A DNA stretch of 64,000 bases from DATAXP01 sp036272935 (GCA_036272935.1 DATAXP010000003.1:62001-126000), one strand, 5' to 3'. Positions 23,926-33,445 are shown, counted from the first letter of the stretch. The notes: a model not told the origin generated them from the letters alone. Numbers and translations: made by a program.

Positions 23926-25128
23926 ATGCAGCGCATTTATCTCGATCACGCCGCGACAAGCTGGCCGAAGCCGGAGGCGGTTTATCGCGCGGTGGAGCAT
24001 TGCCTGCGCAAAGTCGGCGCACCGGCGGGGCGCGGCGCGTACGCCGAGGCGGTCGAGGCTTCGCAGATCGTATCGCGGACACGCCGGTCGATTACAAGAC
24101 TCATCGGAGCGGCCGACGCAAATCACGTCATTTTCACGCACAACGGTACCGACGCGCTGAACCTGGCGCTGCACGGCCTACTGGACAATGGCACGGACCA
24201 AACGTGCCGGCACGTGGTGACGACGGTGGCTGAACACAACTCGGTGCTGCGGCCGCTACGGCATCTTGAACTGGCCGGGCGAATCCGCGTGACGCGCATC
24301 GGCTGCGATGCGGCAGCCGTGGTCGCTCTCGATGCGATGCGCGCAGCCATCGACGACGACGCGTACCTCGTGGCTGTGACACACGCCTCGAACGTCACCG
24401 GCGCTTTGCAGCCGATCGAAGCGATTGCCGAATTGGCACGTCGTGCCGGAGCGTTACTGTTGGTCGATGCGGCGCAAACGCTCGGCGATGTGCCGATCGA
24501 CGTCGCCGCTCTGGGCGTCGACTTGCTGGCCGCGCCGGGGCACAAGGGTTTGCTTGGGCCGTTGGGGACCGGCGTGCTTTACGTTCGACCGGGAATCGAG
24601 CGGCAACTCGCGTCGATTCGCCAAGGAGGCACTGGCAGCGATAGCCAGTTCGATCGGCAACCCGAGACGTTGCCCGAGAAATACGAGGCGGGCAACTTGA
24701 ATGTCCCCGCGATCGCGGGCTTGGGGGCTGGAGTTGATTACCTGCTCGAGCGCGGCGTGTCGCAGGTGCGCGAGCATGGGGAACGTTTGACGTCGGAGTT
24801 GCTGGAAGGGCTGCGCGAGATTCGCGGCGTGCGGCTCTATGGTCCCGCGGCGGCGCGTGAGCGCGTGGGCATCGTAAGTCTCACGCTGGCCGGCTGCGAC
24901 CCGCACGAGCTGGCGGCGATGCTCGATGGTGGCCTCGCCGTGCCTGGGGGCTATCGCATTCAAGCGCGGGCCGGCTACCATTGTGCCGGTGCGATGCATG
25001 CCGATCTGGGGACGCTCGAAATGGGCGGCACGCTGCGGTTCAGCCTTGGTGCGATGAGCACGAGCGACGAAGTGTCGCGGGCCGTGCATGCAATGCGAGT
25101 GATCGCCGGCTCGTTGGTCGGAACATGA
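23926..25128 (+). CDS. Class V aminotransferase / cysteine-desulfurase-like
   Basis: A 400-residue PLP enzyme starting at ATG 23926 (MQRIYLDHAATSWPKPEAVY). It shows the AAT-V layout: FTHNGTDALNLALHGLL, TTVAEHNSVLRPLRHLE, HASNVTGALQPIEAIAELAR, LLVDAAQTLGDVPID, and PLP lysine in APGHKGLLGPLGTGVLYVRP (K207). ESGNLNVPAIAGL-type text (EAGNLNVPAIAGLGAGVDYL) fits the TIGR01977 subgroup. It probably uses cysteine or a related amino acid as sulfur or amine donor. A catalytic Cys may be in RAGYHCAGAMHADLGT. The MoaD-like gene just upstream and the cysteine-cluster gene downstream suggest a sulfur or metal cofactor link, but this is inference. Confidence 0.88.
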   Translation: MQRIYLDHAATSWPKPEAVYRAVEHCLRKVGAPAGRGAYAEAVEASQIVSRTRRSITRLIGAADANHVIFTHNGTDALNLALHGLLDNGTDQTCRHVVTTVAEHNSVLRPLRHLELAGRIRVTRIGCDAAAVVALDAMRAAIDDDAYLVAVTHASNVTGALQPIEAIAELARRAGALLLVDAAQTLGDVPIDVAALGVDLLAAPGHKGLLGPLGTGVLYVRPGIERQLASIRQGGTGSDSQFDRQPETLPEKYEAGNLNVPAIAGLGAGVDYLLERGVSQVREHGERLTSELLEGLREIRGVRLYGPAAARERVGIVSLTLAGCDPHELAAMLDGGLAVPGGYRIQARAGYHCAGAMHADLGTLEMGGTLRFSLGAMSTSDEVSRAVHAMRVIAGSLVGT

Positions 25129-25152
25129 AGCGACTCGAATGGAGCTTGATCG

Positions 25153-25584
25153 ATGAGCGATGAACGGGCGACCGACAAACCGTGGTATCAGGACGGCCTG
25201 CGTTTCAAGTGCACGCAGTGCGGCGACTGCTGCACCGGAGCGCCCGGTTACGTGTGGGTGAACAGGGAAGAGATCGAAGCGCTAGCCAAGCAAATCGGCG
25301 TGCCGGTCGAAGAGTTCGAACAGAACTACGTGCGCCGCGTCGGCGTGCGGCTGAGCCTGGTCGAGGATCGCAACGGCGACTGCGTGTTCTTCGATGGCAA
25401 AACACGGAAGTGTACGGTCTACAATGCGCGGCCTCGGCAGTGCCGCACCTGGCCGTTCTGGCACTCGAACCTACGAACGCCGGAAGCGTGGCGGCAGACA
25501 TGCGAGGTGTGCCCGGGCTGCAACCACGGCGACCTGGTGTCCGTCGAGCAGATCGTCCAGCAGATGAAGGTCATTCGCGTGTGA
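25153..25584 (+). CDS. YkgJ-family cysteine cluster protein
   Basis: A 143-residue protein. FKCTQCGDCCTGAPGYVWV, CVFFDGKTRKCTVYNARPRQ-CRTWPFW and TCEVCPGCNHGD give the CxxCxxCC...C...C...C pattern of the YkgJ/UPF0153 family, thought to bind zinc or an Fe-S cluster. The activity is unknown. It begins 24 bases after the aminotransferase stop and is probably in the same operon. Confidence 0.9.
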   Translation: MSDERATDKPWYQDGLRFKCTQCGDCCTGAPGYVWVNREEIEALAKQIGVPVEEFEQNYVRRVGVRLSLVEDRNGDCVFFDGKTRKCTVYNARPRQCRTWPFWHSNLRTPEAWRQTCEVCPGCNHGDLVSVEQIVQQMKVIRV

Positions 25585-25668
25585 CGCCCGCCGAGCGCCA
25601 CGCTGCTGTTCTCCCCGCGCATCAACGACTTGCGCAGTTCGGGGGACGGATGCCGGATGTGCGTGTTG

Positions 25669-25687
25669 ATCCGATTTTTCGGATTTT
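25669..25687 (+). terminator. Possible intrinsic terminator
   Basis: ATCCGA (25669-25674) pairs with TCGGAT (25679-25684) around TTTT, followed by TTT. It lies about 85 bases after the cysteine-cluster gene. The stem is short. The rest of the 25585-25939 gap shows no coding signal that I can support. Confidence 0.4.
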
Positions 25688-25939
25688 CTCAACTTTGCGG
25701 GCCCGATGGCCGATTTCCTAGCCCGTGAGCGTGCCTGCGCAGTCGCTACGGAACGATGGCATTGCCATCGCCCCACAGGCGGCTGAAACCGCGACGTTAC
25801 GCCCACGGCCTTGAAGGCAGCACGGGGCCTCAAGGGCACGGCTCTTTGACAATTCGACCAGGAAGGTAGCAGCGGCAAGCGACGCCCCAGTTCGCGGCGG
25901 TGGCAACACACGGGCTAGCCGACGACGGCGGCGATTAGC

Positions 25940-25968
25940 TTGACACTAGTACTTACGGCTTCTACACT
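25940..25968 (+). promoter_or_regulatory. Strong promoter of the HU-like gene
   Basis: A perfect TTGACA (25940-25945), 17-bp spacer and TACACT (25963-25968). The transcript would start near 25975, leaving a leader of about 60 bases with AGGAGAG (26021-26027) before the GTG. Confidence 0.8.
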
Positions 25969-26035
25969 TGGGAGCGCCGTTGCGGATCGCGATTCATTCG
26001 CCGTTCGCGTTCGTTCCCCTAGGAGAGCCGAAGTC

Positions 26036-26452
26036 GTGACCAAAAAAGAAATCGTCAAAACCATCTCCGAAGAGATCGGCCTCACGCAGCTAAAAACCAA
26101 AGAGATCGTTCAGAAGACCTTCGACGCGATCGTCGAGACGCTGGTCGAAGAAAAGCGAATCGAGCTGCGGAACTTTGGCGTGTTCGAAGTCAAGAAGCGG
26201 GCAGCGCGCAAGGCACGCAATCCCCGCACGGGCGACAAGGTTTACGTCCCCGAGAAGTACGTGGTGACGTTCAAGCCCGGCAAGGAAATGGAGGAGCGCG
26301 TCCGCGAGTTAGAGCGACAGGCCGTCGCGGCGCGACAGACCGGTCAAGATCACACCCCCCGTTCTGATAGCAGCGCTGGCGGAACTCCCCGCGTGTCCGA
26401 ACCAATGGCCAGCCCTGCCGGATACGGTGGACCAAGCGGAGCAACACCTTAG
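26036..26452 (+). CDS. HU/IHF-family DNA-binding protein with C-terminal tail
   Basis: A 138-residue protein starting at GTG 26036, 8 bases after AGGAGAG. The first ~95 residues are a full HU/IHF fold: TKKEIVKTISEEIGLTQLKT, IELRNFGVFEVKKRAARKAR-NPRTG (DNA-binding arm and tip), VPEKYVVTFKPGKEMEERVR. A tail of about 40 residues rich in Ser, Gly and Pro (SDSSAGGTPRVSEPMASPAG) is added, unlike E. coli HU. It bends and compacts DNA. A strong promoter and long leader suggest high expression. Confidence 0.93.
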   Translation: MTKKEIVKTISEEIGLTQLKTKEIVQKTFDAIVETLVEEKRIELRNFGVFEVKKRAARKARNPRTGDKVYVPEKYVVTFKPGKEMEERVRELERQAVAARQTGQDHTPRSDSSAGGTPRVSEPMASPAGYGGPSGATP

Positions 26453-26801
26453 CAACAGGTTTGCGGACCCCGGCCTGCGGCAGGTGCCGCCGCCAGCGGT
26501 CAAGCGCACGCTGTCGAGATGCAACAGGCACACGCAAGAAGCACCGGCGAGGTGCGAACAATAACAAATAAATTACCCTCGACAAACTGACCTCGACTCG
26601 CCACGACAAACCTACTACTGTGCCGTTCCCACCAAGTCCCGGCGCCTCCCGCACTGCCGGGCAACTAAGCTTTTCAGCTCGTCTGCAACTCACCTTCCGA
26701 ACTCACCCTACATTTCGTCGTACATCCCTCGGTCATGGCTTGCGCGCGGGTGCAACGATTGCACTCCTGCGGGCCTGGTCTCACGGAGGAGACGTTCCGC
26801 C
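26453..26801. other. Gap after HU gene; no gene seen
   Basis: In this 349-base gap I see no convincing coding frame. A hairpin CCTGC-GG-CAGG-like stretch lies near 26480 without a T-run. GGAGGAG near 26785 is the ribosome site of the next gene. An AT-rich patch (AATAACAAATAAATTACC) near 26560-26577 could be part of a promoter for that gene but has no clear -35. Confidence 0.4.
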
Positions 26802-27020
26802 ATGCGCAATCTGCTTTCCGCCATGTTGATCGCTGCCGCGTTCAGCTCGAGCATTGGCTGCATTATTCCGGCCTATTCGGGCGACAAGGCACGACGCAAT
26901 CAGGAGCTTATCTACTCGTCGGAAAACTTGCGCATGCTGCTGGAAGACTGGGAACGGCTGTGGCTGCTCGATCAGCCCAGCCACCTGTCTCCGCATCGTA
27001 CTCACGGCGGCATCATTTAG
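26802..27020 (+). CDS. Small lipoprotein
   Basis: A 72-residue protein. The N-terminus MRNLLSAMLIAAAFSSSIGC is a lipoprotein signal with the lipobox SIGC at residue 20. The mature part is IIPAYSGDKARRNQELIYSS followed by a Trp/Leu-rich helix LLEDWERLWLLDQP and HRTHGGII at the end. ACGGAGGAGACG gives a strong ribosome site. I recall near-identical short lipoproteins as conserved in planctomycetes with unknown role. It should be anchored in a membrane on the periplasmic side. Confidence 0.8.
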   Translation: MRNLLSAMLIAAAFSSSIGCIIPAYSGDKARRNQELIYSSENLRMLLEDWERLWLLDQPSHLSPHRTHGGII

Positions 27021-27082
27021 TTTAGCCGGCCGAATTGCCCGCTGTGTTGTACCAAGCGCGGCGGACAAGTCCGCCGGCTAAA
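27021..27082. repeat. TTTAGCCGGC palindromic repeat
   Basis: TTTAGCCGGC (27021-27030) and GCCGGCTAAA (27073-27082) are exact 10-bp inverted arms with a 42-base centre. The repeat starts directly after the stop of the small lipoprotein gene and may end its transcript. It belongs to the TTAGCC group at 685, 31453 and 42071. Confidence 0.65.
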
Positions 27083-27126
27083 CCCGGCCCGTTGCCGCGC
27101 GCCGGCGCCGTCGATACATTGGCCGC

Positions 27127-28134
27127 ATGCCCGATTCTCCTGCGCACGCCGGCGTCGACTTGGGCGTGACGCTCGGCCGCCTCTCGCTCAATAATCCGAT
27201 CCTCGTCGCCTCGGGCACTTTTGGCTACGCCCGCGAGATGGCCGGGATCGTCGATCTCGGCCGACTTGGTGGCGTCGTCCCCAAGACGATCACGCGGCAG
27301 CCGCGCTTGGGCAATCCTCCGTGGCGCACCGTCGAAACCACCGGCGGCATGCTCAACTCGATCGGGCTCGATAACGACGGGCTCGACGCGTTCATCGTCC
27401 ATCACGTGCCGTACCTGCGCACGCTGCCGACGGCGATCATCGTGAGCGTCGCCGGCCGCACGGCCGATGAGTTCGTCGAGCTGGCCGAGCGGCTCGACGA
27501 GTTTGCCGACCGCGGCTCCGGCGGCATTGCGGCTTTGGAACTGAACATCTCGTGTCCGAACGTCAGCGGCGGCGTCGATTTCGGCACCGATCCGGCGATG
27601 TGCGAGCGCGTGGTGAGCCAAGTGCGATCGCGTTGCACCTTGCCGATCATCGCCAAACTCACCCCCAACGTCACTAGCATCGTGGCGATCGCCCAGGCCG
27701 CGGCGGCCGGTGGGGCCGATGCCCTGTCGCTCGTCAACACCTGCCTCGGGATGGCCATCGATTGGCGCCGTCGCCGACCGCTTTTGGGCAACGTGATGGG
27801 CGGGCTGAGCGGACCAGCGATCAAGCCGATCGCGCTGCGGGCCGTGTTCCAGGTGTCCCGTGCGACCAAAACGCCGATCATCGGCATCGGCGGCATCGCG
27901 ACGATCGACGACGTGATGGAGTTTCTGGTCGCCGGTGCCAGTGCCGTTCAAGTTGGCACCGCGAACTATTACGATCCCATCGTGTCGATAAAATTGCTCG
28001 ATGCGTTGCCAACGGCGCTTGCGACGTTGGGAGCGCGGCGCGTGGCCGACGTGGTTGGCACGCTGCGGACAGCCGACGATGCCGCCGCGAAGAAGCAAGC
28101 ACTCGGCAGCCCATCATCAGCCCCTAGCCCCTAG
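27127..28134 (+). CDS. pyrD: Dihydroorotate dehydrogenase, class 1B catalytic subunit
   Basis: A 335-residue flavoenzyme of pyrimidine synthesis (dihydroorotate to orotate). FMN- and substrate-binding motifs are seen: LNNPILVASGTFGYAREMAG, VPKTITRQPRLGNPPWRTVE, NISCPN near 139-144 (Cys is the catalytic base of class 1, whereas class 2 uses Ser), AKLTPNVT, GLSGPAIKPIALRAV, PIIGIGGIATIDDVMEFLVA, GASAVQVGTANY. Class 1B enzymes normally need a PyrK electron-transfer subunit, which is not in this window. The gene ends 18 bases before trpS. The last ~15 residues are low-complexity. Confidence 0.93.
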   Translation: MPDSPAHAGVDLGVTLGRLSLNNPILVASGTFGYAREMAGIVDLGRLGGVVPKTITRQPRLGNPPWRTVETTGGMLNSIGLDNDGLDAFIVHHVPYLRTLPTAIIVSVAGRTADEFVELAERLDEFADRGSGGIAALELNISCPNVSGGVDFGTDPAMCERVVSQVRSRCTLPIIAKLTPNVTSIVAIAQAAAAGGADALSLVNTCLGMAIDWRRRRPLLGNVMGGLSGPAIKPIALRAVFQVSRATKTPIIGIGGIATIDDVMEFLVAGASAVQVGTANYYDPIVSIKLLDALPTALATLGARRVADVVGTLRTADDAAAKKQALGSPSSAPSP

Positions 28135-28152
28135 CCGCCAACCCCTTACTGC

Positions 28153-29115
<963 letters not shown>

Positions 29116-29204
29116 GCCCAAGCCCATGGCAGGCAGGCATTGACCTTTGCTCCTGGCAACGCCGATGGCGGCCTGTCATGGGCCGCGGGCTATGATTAAG
29201 GAGC

Positions 29205-30017
29205 ATGCTCAACGGCCTGAAAATCGTCGTCGTTCTGCCGGCCTACAACGCCGAGCCGACCCTGCGCCGCACGGTCGCCGAGATTCCGCGCGACGTGGCC
29301 GATGAAGTCCTGCTCGTGGACGATGGCAGCTGCGACGCCACCGCAGAAGTGGCCCTCGCGATGGGACTGCCGACGTTCGTCCATCCGCGCAACTACGGTT
29401 ACGGCCGCAACCAAAAGACCTGCTGCCGCCAGGCGCTCGATCGTGGCGCCGATATCATCGTGATGCTGCATCCCGATTACCAATACACGCCCAAGCTGAT
29501 CACGGCGATGGTCGCGATGATTGCCAGCGGCGAGTTCGACGTGGTGCTCGGTTCGCCCATCCTCGGCGTCGGCGCCCTGGCCGGGGGAATGCCGCGCTAC
29601 AAGTACGTTGCCAACCGTGTGCTCACGCTGGTGCAGAACTTGGTGCTGCACTACAAGCTGTCGGAGTATCACACCGGCTACCGTGCTTTCTCCCGCGACG
29701 TGCTGCTGTCGCTGCCGCTGGAAGAAAACGCCGACGATTTCGTATTCGACAACGAGATGCTCACCCAGGCGATCTGCTTCGGCTACCGCATCGGCGAGAT
29801 CTCGTGCCCGACGCGCTACGCCGCCGAGTCGTCGAGCATCCCGCTCGGCCGCGCGATTCGCTACGGCTTTGGCGTGCTCGCAACAAGCCTCTGCTTCCGC
29901 CTGGCGCGATGGGGCATCGCACGCGCGCCGATCTTCTCCACCGACGGAAGGAAGCTATCGCACGATGGTCGCGCGCCCGAGCCATTCACCGCGGTGGCAA
30001 CCAGCCATGCTCGCTGA
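29205..30017 (+). CDS. Family 2 glycosyltransferase (DPM/DPG-like)
   Basis: A 270-residue GT-A enzyme. IVVVLPAYNAEPTLRRTVAE (nucleotide binding), VLLVDDGSCDATAE (DD), GYGRNQKTCCRQALDRGADI, and VMLHPDYQY (variant of the DxD metal site) are present. HTGYRAFSRDVLLSLPLEEN and DNEMLTQAICFGYRIGEISC match the DPG_synthase group. It would move a sugar from a nucleotide to a lipid or polysaccharide. AAGGAG is unusually close to the ATG. Its end overlaps the methyltransferase start by 11 bases, so the two are coupled. Confidence 0.9.
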   Translation: MLNGLKIVVVLPAYNAEPTLRRTVAEIPRDVADEVLLVDDGSCDATAEVALAMGLPTFVHPRNYGYGRNQKTCCRQALDRGADIIVMLHPDYQYTPKLITAMVAMIASGEFDVVLGSPILGVGALAGGMPRYKYVANRVLTLVQNLVLHYKLSEYHTGYRAFSRDVLLSLPLEENADDFVFDNEMLTQAICFGYRIGEISCPTRYAAESSSIPLGRAIRYGFGVLATSLCFRLARWGIARAPIFSTDGRKLSHDGRAPEPFTAVATSHAR

Positions 30018-31047
30018 AAGCCCGGTTCCGCTACCCGCCGAAGAGGTTGAAGCCGCCTGCCGGGCGTGCGGTGCGGCAACGGTCGCTCGTTGGCAGCGTG
30101 CGGCGCGGGAAACACATTGGCTGCGGCATTGTGCCGCTTGCGACGTCGCACGGACGATGCCCGAGGTGCCGGCCGACGAACTGAGCGACTACTACGGCCA
30201 GCAATACTATGGCCCGGGGAGCCTGCGGTTTGCGAAGCCGCTGGAACGCGCCGTAGCGTGGTTCCGGCAGCGGCGGGCACTGGGCCTCCATCGCCAAGCC
30301 GGCCGGCCAGGTAAGGTGCTCGACATTGGCTGCGGTCGAGGATGGACGCTGACCAACTTGCGCGCCTCGGGTTGGGATGTGCAAGGTGTAGAGCTGAGCC
30401 GCGAAGCCGCAGAGCATGCTCGCCAAGAGCTAAAGCTTCCGGTCGCCACCGATGGCTTCGACGCGCACTGTTATCCGACAGGCGAATTTGACTTGGTGAT
30501 CGTCTGGCACGTGCTCAAGCACTTACCGTACCCCTTGAAGGCGCTGGATGAGATCGCGAGGTTCCTCAAGCCCGGCGGCATGTTGGCCTTGGCCGCGCCG
30601 AACCTCGACGGTCTGCAGGCACGGCTCACTCGCTGGAGTTGGTTTCACCTCGACCTGCCGCGACACCGCGCCCATTTCACCGCGGCGGGACTGCGCCGGG
30701 AGCTCGCCCAGCGTGGATTGCATGCTGTACGCGAGGAGCATTCGGCGCTGGAACAAAACGTGTTCGGCTGGATTCAAAGCGTGCTCAACCTTGCCCGCCT
30801 CGAGCACAACCTGTTGTACGATCTGCTGCGGTCGCGGCCGAGTCGGCGGATACGTGACCCTTGGCGCGAGGTTCCATTTCAGTCGGGCGCTTCACTCATC
30901 GGGCTGGTCGGCCTGTTCGCGCCTGCACTGGTGATGGTCGCTGTCGAGGCAATTATCGGCCGCGGTGGAACGGTCGATCTCTATGCCATCCGCCAGCCGG
31001 CAGATACAACCGAGCGGTTCGACACAAGCAGGAGTCACGCGCGTTGA
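30007..31047 (+). CDS. SAM methyltransferase with N-terminal zinc-ribbon
   Basis: A 346-residue protein. CRACGA and CAACDV near residues 19-45 form a zinc-ribbon-like pair. The class I methyltransferase fold follows: VLDIGCGRGWTLTNLRASGW (motif I, about 106), VELSREAAEH, EFDLVIVWHVLKHLPYPLKA, FLKPGGMLALAAPNLDGL. A hydrophobic segment near 300 (LIGLVGLFAPALVMVAVEAI) may anchor it to the membrane. The target is probably a lipid or glycan given the neighbouring glycosyltransferase. The start at ATG 30007 lies inside the end of the previous gene; its stop overlaps the acpS TTG. Confidence 0.85.
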   Translation: MLAESPVPLPAEEVEAACRACGAATVARWQRAARETHWLRHCAACDVARTMPEVPADELSDYYGQQYYGPGSLRFAKPLERAVAWFRQRRALGLHRQAGRPGKVLDIGCGRGWTLTNLRASGWDVQGVELSREAAEHARQELKLPVATDGFDAHCYPTGEFDLVIVWHVLKHLPYPLKALDEIARFLKPGGMLALAAPNLDGLQARLTRWSWFHLDLPRHRAHFTAAGLRRELAQRGLHAVREEHSALEQNVFGWIQSVLNLARLEHNLLYDLLRSRPSRRIRDPWREVPFQSGASLIGLVGLFAPALVMVAVEAIIGRGGTVDLYAIRQPADTTERFDTSRSHAR

Positions 31048-31457
31048 ATGTCCTGGGAATCGGCACCGAGATCACCGAATGCCTTCGCGTGGCGAAGATA
31101 ATCGACCGCCACGGGGAGCGATTTATCGACCGTGTCTACACGGCGGCCGAGACGCGCTATTGCCACACTCGCAAGCACGCGACGCAATACTTCACCGCGT
31201 TCTGGGCGGCGAAGGAAGCCGTGTTCAAAGCCTTGAACGTGTCGCCCGGACGCGGCATCCGCGCGGTCGATCTCGAACTGCGGCCGGCTAAAGGGCGGAA
31301 GTTCACCGTGGCGCTGCGCGGCGCCCTGCGCGACGTGGTCGAGCAGCAAGGTGTGCGCGAGATCATCGTCACGCTCTCGTACAGCCGCAGCCACGCTGTC
31401 GCCTGCGCCATGGCCTTGGGCGAGGCGAAGCCCCCCGACGATGGCCACCCCGTTTAG
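31044..31457 (+). CDS. acpS: Holo-ACP synthase (4'-phosphopantetheinyl transferase)
   Basis: A 137-residue enzyme that moves phosphopantetheine from CoA to acyl carrier protein. It starts with TTG at 31044 with CAGGAG about 9 bases upstream. LNVLGIGTEITECLRVAKII corresponds to the AcpS motif GIGTDIVEI.R; the metal-binding Asp is Glu here. FTAFWAAKEAVFKALN gives the second motif (KEA). VTLSYSRSHAVACAMAL is the usual ending. TTGA overlap with the methyltransferase stop indicates coupling. Activity is likely but the D-to-E change is notable. Confidence 0.88.
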   Translation: MNVLGIGTEITECLRVAKIIDRHGERFIDRVYTAAETRYCHTRKHATQYFTAFWAAKEAVFKALNVSPGRGIRAVDLELRPAKGRKFTVALRGALRDVVEQQGVREIIVTLSYSRSHAVACAMALGEAKPPDDGHPV

Positions 31458-31475
31458 CCGGCGAGCTTGCTCGCC
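31453..31475. repeat. TTTAGCC hairpin between acpS and secA-like genes
   Basis: TTTAGCC is followed by GGCGAGC-TT-GCTCGCC (31460-31475), a perfect 7-bp hairpin with a 2-nt loop. It overlaps the acpS stop and sits between two convergent genes, where it could stop transcription from both sides. It has the same design as 685-706. Confidence 0.6.
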
Positions 31476-31492
31476 GTGCGGCATTCAACCGC

Positions 31493-33445
31493 TCACCCCG
31501 GCATGTCGAGATACGGGTCGAGCCCCATCTGCAACTGCGACTTGTTGCGCTGCCGTTCGTAGTACAGCAGCACGCGCCGCTGCCGGAATTTGCGTCGCTC
31601 GACGGATCGTTGAGCACGACGGAACCTCGCGGCCAGCGAATCGAACGGTCCGGCCGATTCGAATCCAAGCTGCGTGAGTTGCTCGGCAGGCTCGGGCCCC
31701 AGGCCGGCCAGCAAAATGTCGTCGTCCAGCGCCATGAATTGGCGATACGTGCCGGGGTCGCCCTGTCGGCCGCAGCGTCCGATAAGCTGCCGGTCGATGC
31801 GAGCCGAGTCGTGAATCTCGGTGCAGATGACGTGCAGGCCCCCTAGCTCATCGACCCCGGGGCCAAGCTGAATGTCGGTGCCGCGACCCGCCATGTTCGT
31901 CGAGACCGTGACGCGGCCGCGCTCGCCGGCAGCGGCGACGATCTCCGCCTCGCGAGCAATGTGCCGGGCGTTGAGCACATCGTGCGCAATGCCAGCTTCG
32001 CGCAGCAGTCGCGATAGGATTTCCGACTTGTCGATCGACCGTGTGCCGATCAGCACCGGCCGACCCTCGGCATGCACCTCGCGCACTTCCTCGACCACCG
32101 CGGCCCAACGCGCATCCGAAGTCCCGGCGACACACTCGGGCCATGGCTGGCGGATCGCCGGGCGATTGGTGGGGATCGGCACGACGTGTACCTGGTAGAT
32201 CTTCCGTAGCTCGGCAGCCGAAGTGCTCGCCGTTCCGGTCATTCCCGCCAGATACGGGTATCGCAGGAAGAAATCTTGCACCGTGATGCGCGCCGCCTGC
32301 CCGGTCGCCGCCGTGACCGAAAGACCTTCCTGCGCTTCGACCGCCTGGTGGATGCCGTCGCGCCATTTGCGCCCCTCGGCAATGCGGCCGGTGAACTCGT
32401 CGACGATCACCACTTCGCCGTCGCGAATCACGTACTGCCGATCGCGGATGTAATCGCGGCTGACCTTGATCGCGCGCTCCACATATTCGTACAGCGTCGC
32501 CACACCGACGCGCTCCACCCGCGGCGCCTGCGACAGGACGCGCACCCGCTGCCGACCGGCGGGAGTCAGCCATACGCGGCGCTCGTCGTGGTCGTAGGTG
32601 TAGTCGACATCCTCGACGAAATCGCGCGCAGCCTGAAAGCTCCACGGATAACATTCGGCGGCAAGCTTTTGCTCGTCGCTGGCCGGGGCGGCGATGATCA
32701 ACGGCGTGCCGGCATCGTCGATCAGCACGCTGTCGGCCTCGTCGACCAGCGCAAAGTGCGGATCGCGCTGCACCGGCTGATCGCTGGCTTGCGAATCGGG
32801 CTCGCCCAGCAGGGCCACGACGCTTGCCGCCGTGTTGCCGAGCCGGCGCTTCAACAATCGGTCGCGGAGAAAATCGAAGCCGAACTCCTTGGCCGTGCCA
32901 TAGGTCACGTCGCAGGCGTAGGCTTCGCGCCGCTTGGGCGAGGCCATCTGCGATTCAATCACGCCGACGGTCATGCCCAGCAGATCGAACAGCGGCCGCA
33001 TCCAGTCGGCATCGCGGCGGGCGAGGTAATCGTTCACCGTCGCCAGGTGGGTGCCGCGGCCATCGAGCGCGTACAGATACATGCCCAGCGTAGCAGTGAG
33101 CGTTTTTCCTTCGCCGGTTTGCATCTCGACGATCGACCGCTCGGCCATCGCCATCCCGCCGAGCAATTGCACATCGAAGTGCCGCATGTTCAAGGCACGT
33201 TGTCCGGCCTCGCGCACCAGGGCGAACGCCTCGACGAGCAGCCGGTCGAGCGGCTCGCGGCACTTGGCACGGAAGCGGAGCGACAGGCTGAGTTTTCGCA
33301 GCTCGTCATCGGCCGCGGCTTGCAGGGCCGGCTCGGCCTGGGCGATGCGGCGAAGCTGTGCTCGCCAATGCCCCATCCGCCATCGCTGCACGCCCGGCAG
33401 CCAATCACCCAGCCCGGCGGTAACGCTATGAGACAGAATCGGCAC
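31493..33445 (-). CDS. Short SecA-like translocase ATPase (SecA2-type)
   Basis: A 650-residue DEAD-family ATPase. Walker A is MQTGEGKTLT (about 109-118); LATVNDYLARRDADWMRPLF and TYGTAKEFGFDFLRDRLLKR are SecA signatures. Walker B reads LVDEADSVLIDDAGTPLIIA, with the usual DEVDS as DEADS. The preprotein cross-linking region is short, and motor domain 2 has TNMAGRGTDIQLGP and RIDRQLIGRCGRQGDPG. The helical wing/scaffold region and the C-terminal zinc tail of housekeeping SecA (800-900 residues or more) are missing. This suggests an accessory SecA exporting a special substrate set. The start is GTG without a good ribosome site. Confidence 0.9.
   Translation of the reverse strand: MPILSHSVTAGLGDWLPGVQRWRMGHWRAQLRRIAQAEPALQAAADDELRKLSLSLRFRAKCREPLDRLLVEAFALVREAGQRALNMRHFDVQLLGGMAMAERSIVEMQTGEGKTLTATLGMYLYALDGRGTHLATVNDYLARRDADWMRPLFDLLGMTVGVIESQMASPKRREAYACDVTYGTAKEFGFDFLRDRLLKRRLGNTAASVVALLGEPDSQASDQPVQRDPHFALVDEADSVLIDDAGTPLIIAAPASDEQKLAAECYPWSFQAARDFVEDVDYTYDHDERRVWLTPAGRQRVRVLSQAPRVERVGVATLYEYVERAIKVSRDYIRDRQYVIRDGEVVIVDEFTGRIAEGRKWRDGIHQAVEAQEGLSVTAATGQAARITVQDFFLRYPYLAGMTGTASTSAAELRKIYQVHVVPIPTNRPAIRQPWPECVAGTSDARWAAVVEEVREVHAEGRPVLIGTRSIDKSEILSRLLREAGIAHDVLNARHIAREAEIVAAAGERGRVTVSTNMAGRGTDIQLGPGVDELGGLHVICTEIHDSARIDRQLIGRCGRQGDPGTYRQFMALDDDILLAGLGPEPAEQLTQLGFESAGPFDSLAARFRRAQRSVERRKFRQRRVLLYYERQRNKSQLQMGLDPYLDMPG

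Noticed and set aside
25940..26035. Upstream extension of the HU gene
   Set aside because: It would begin in the -35 box of the gene's own promoter; GTG 26036 has a good ribosome site.
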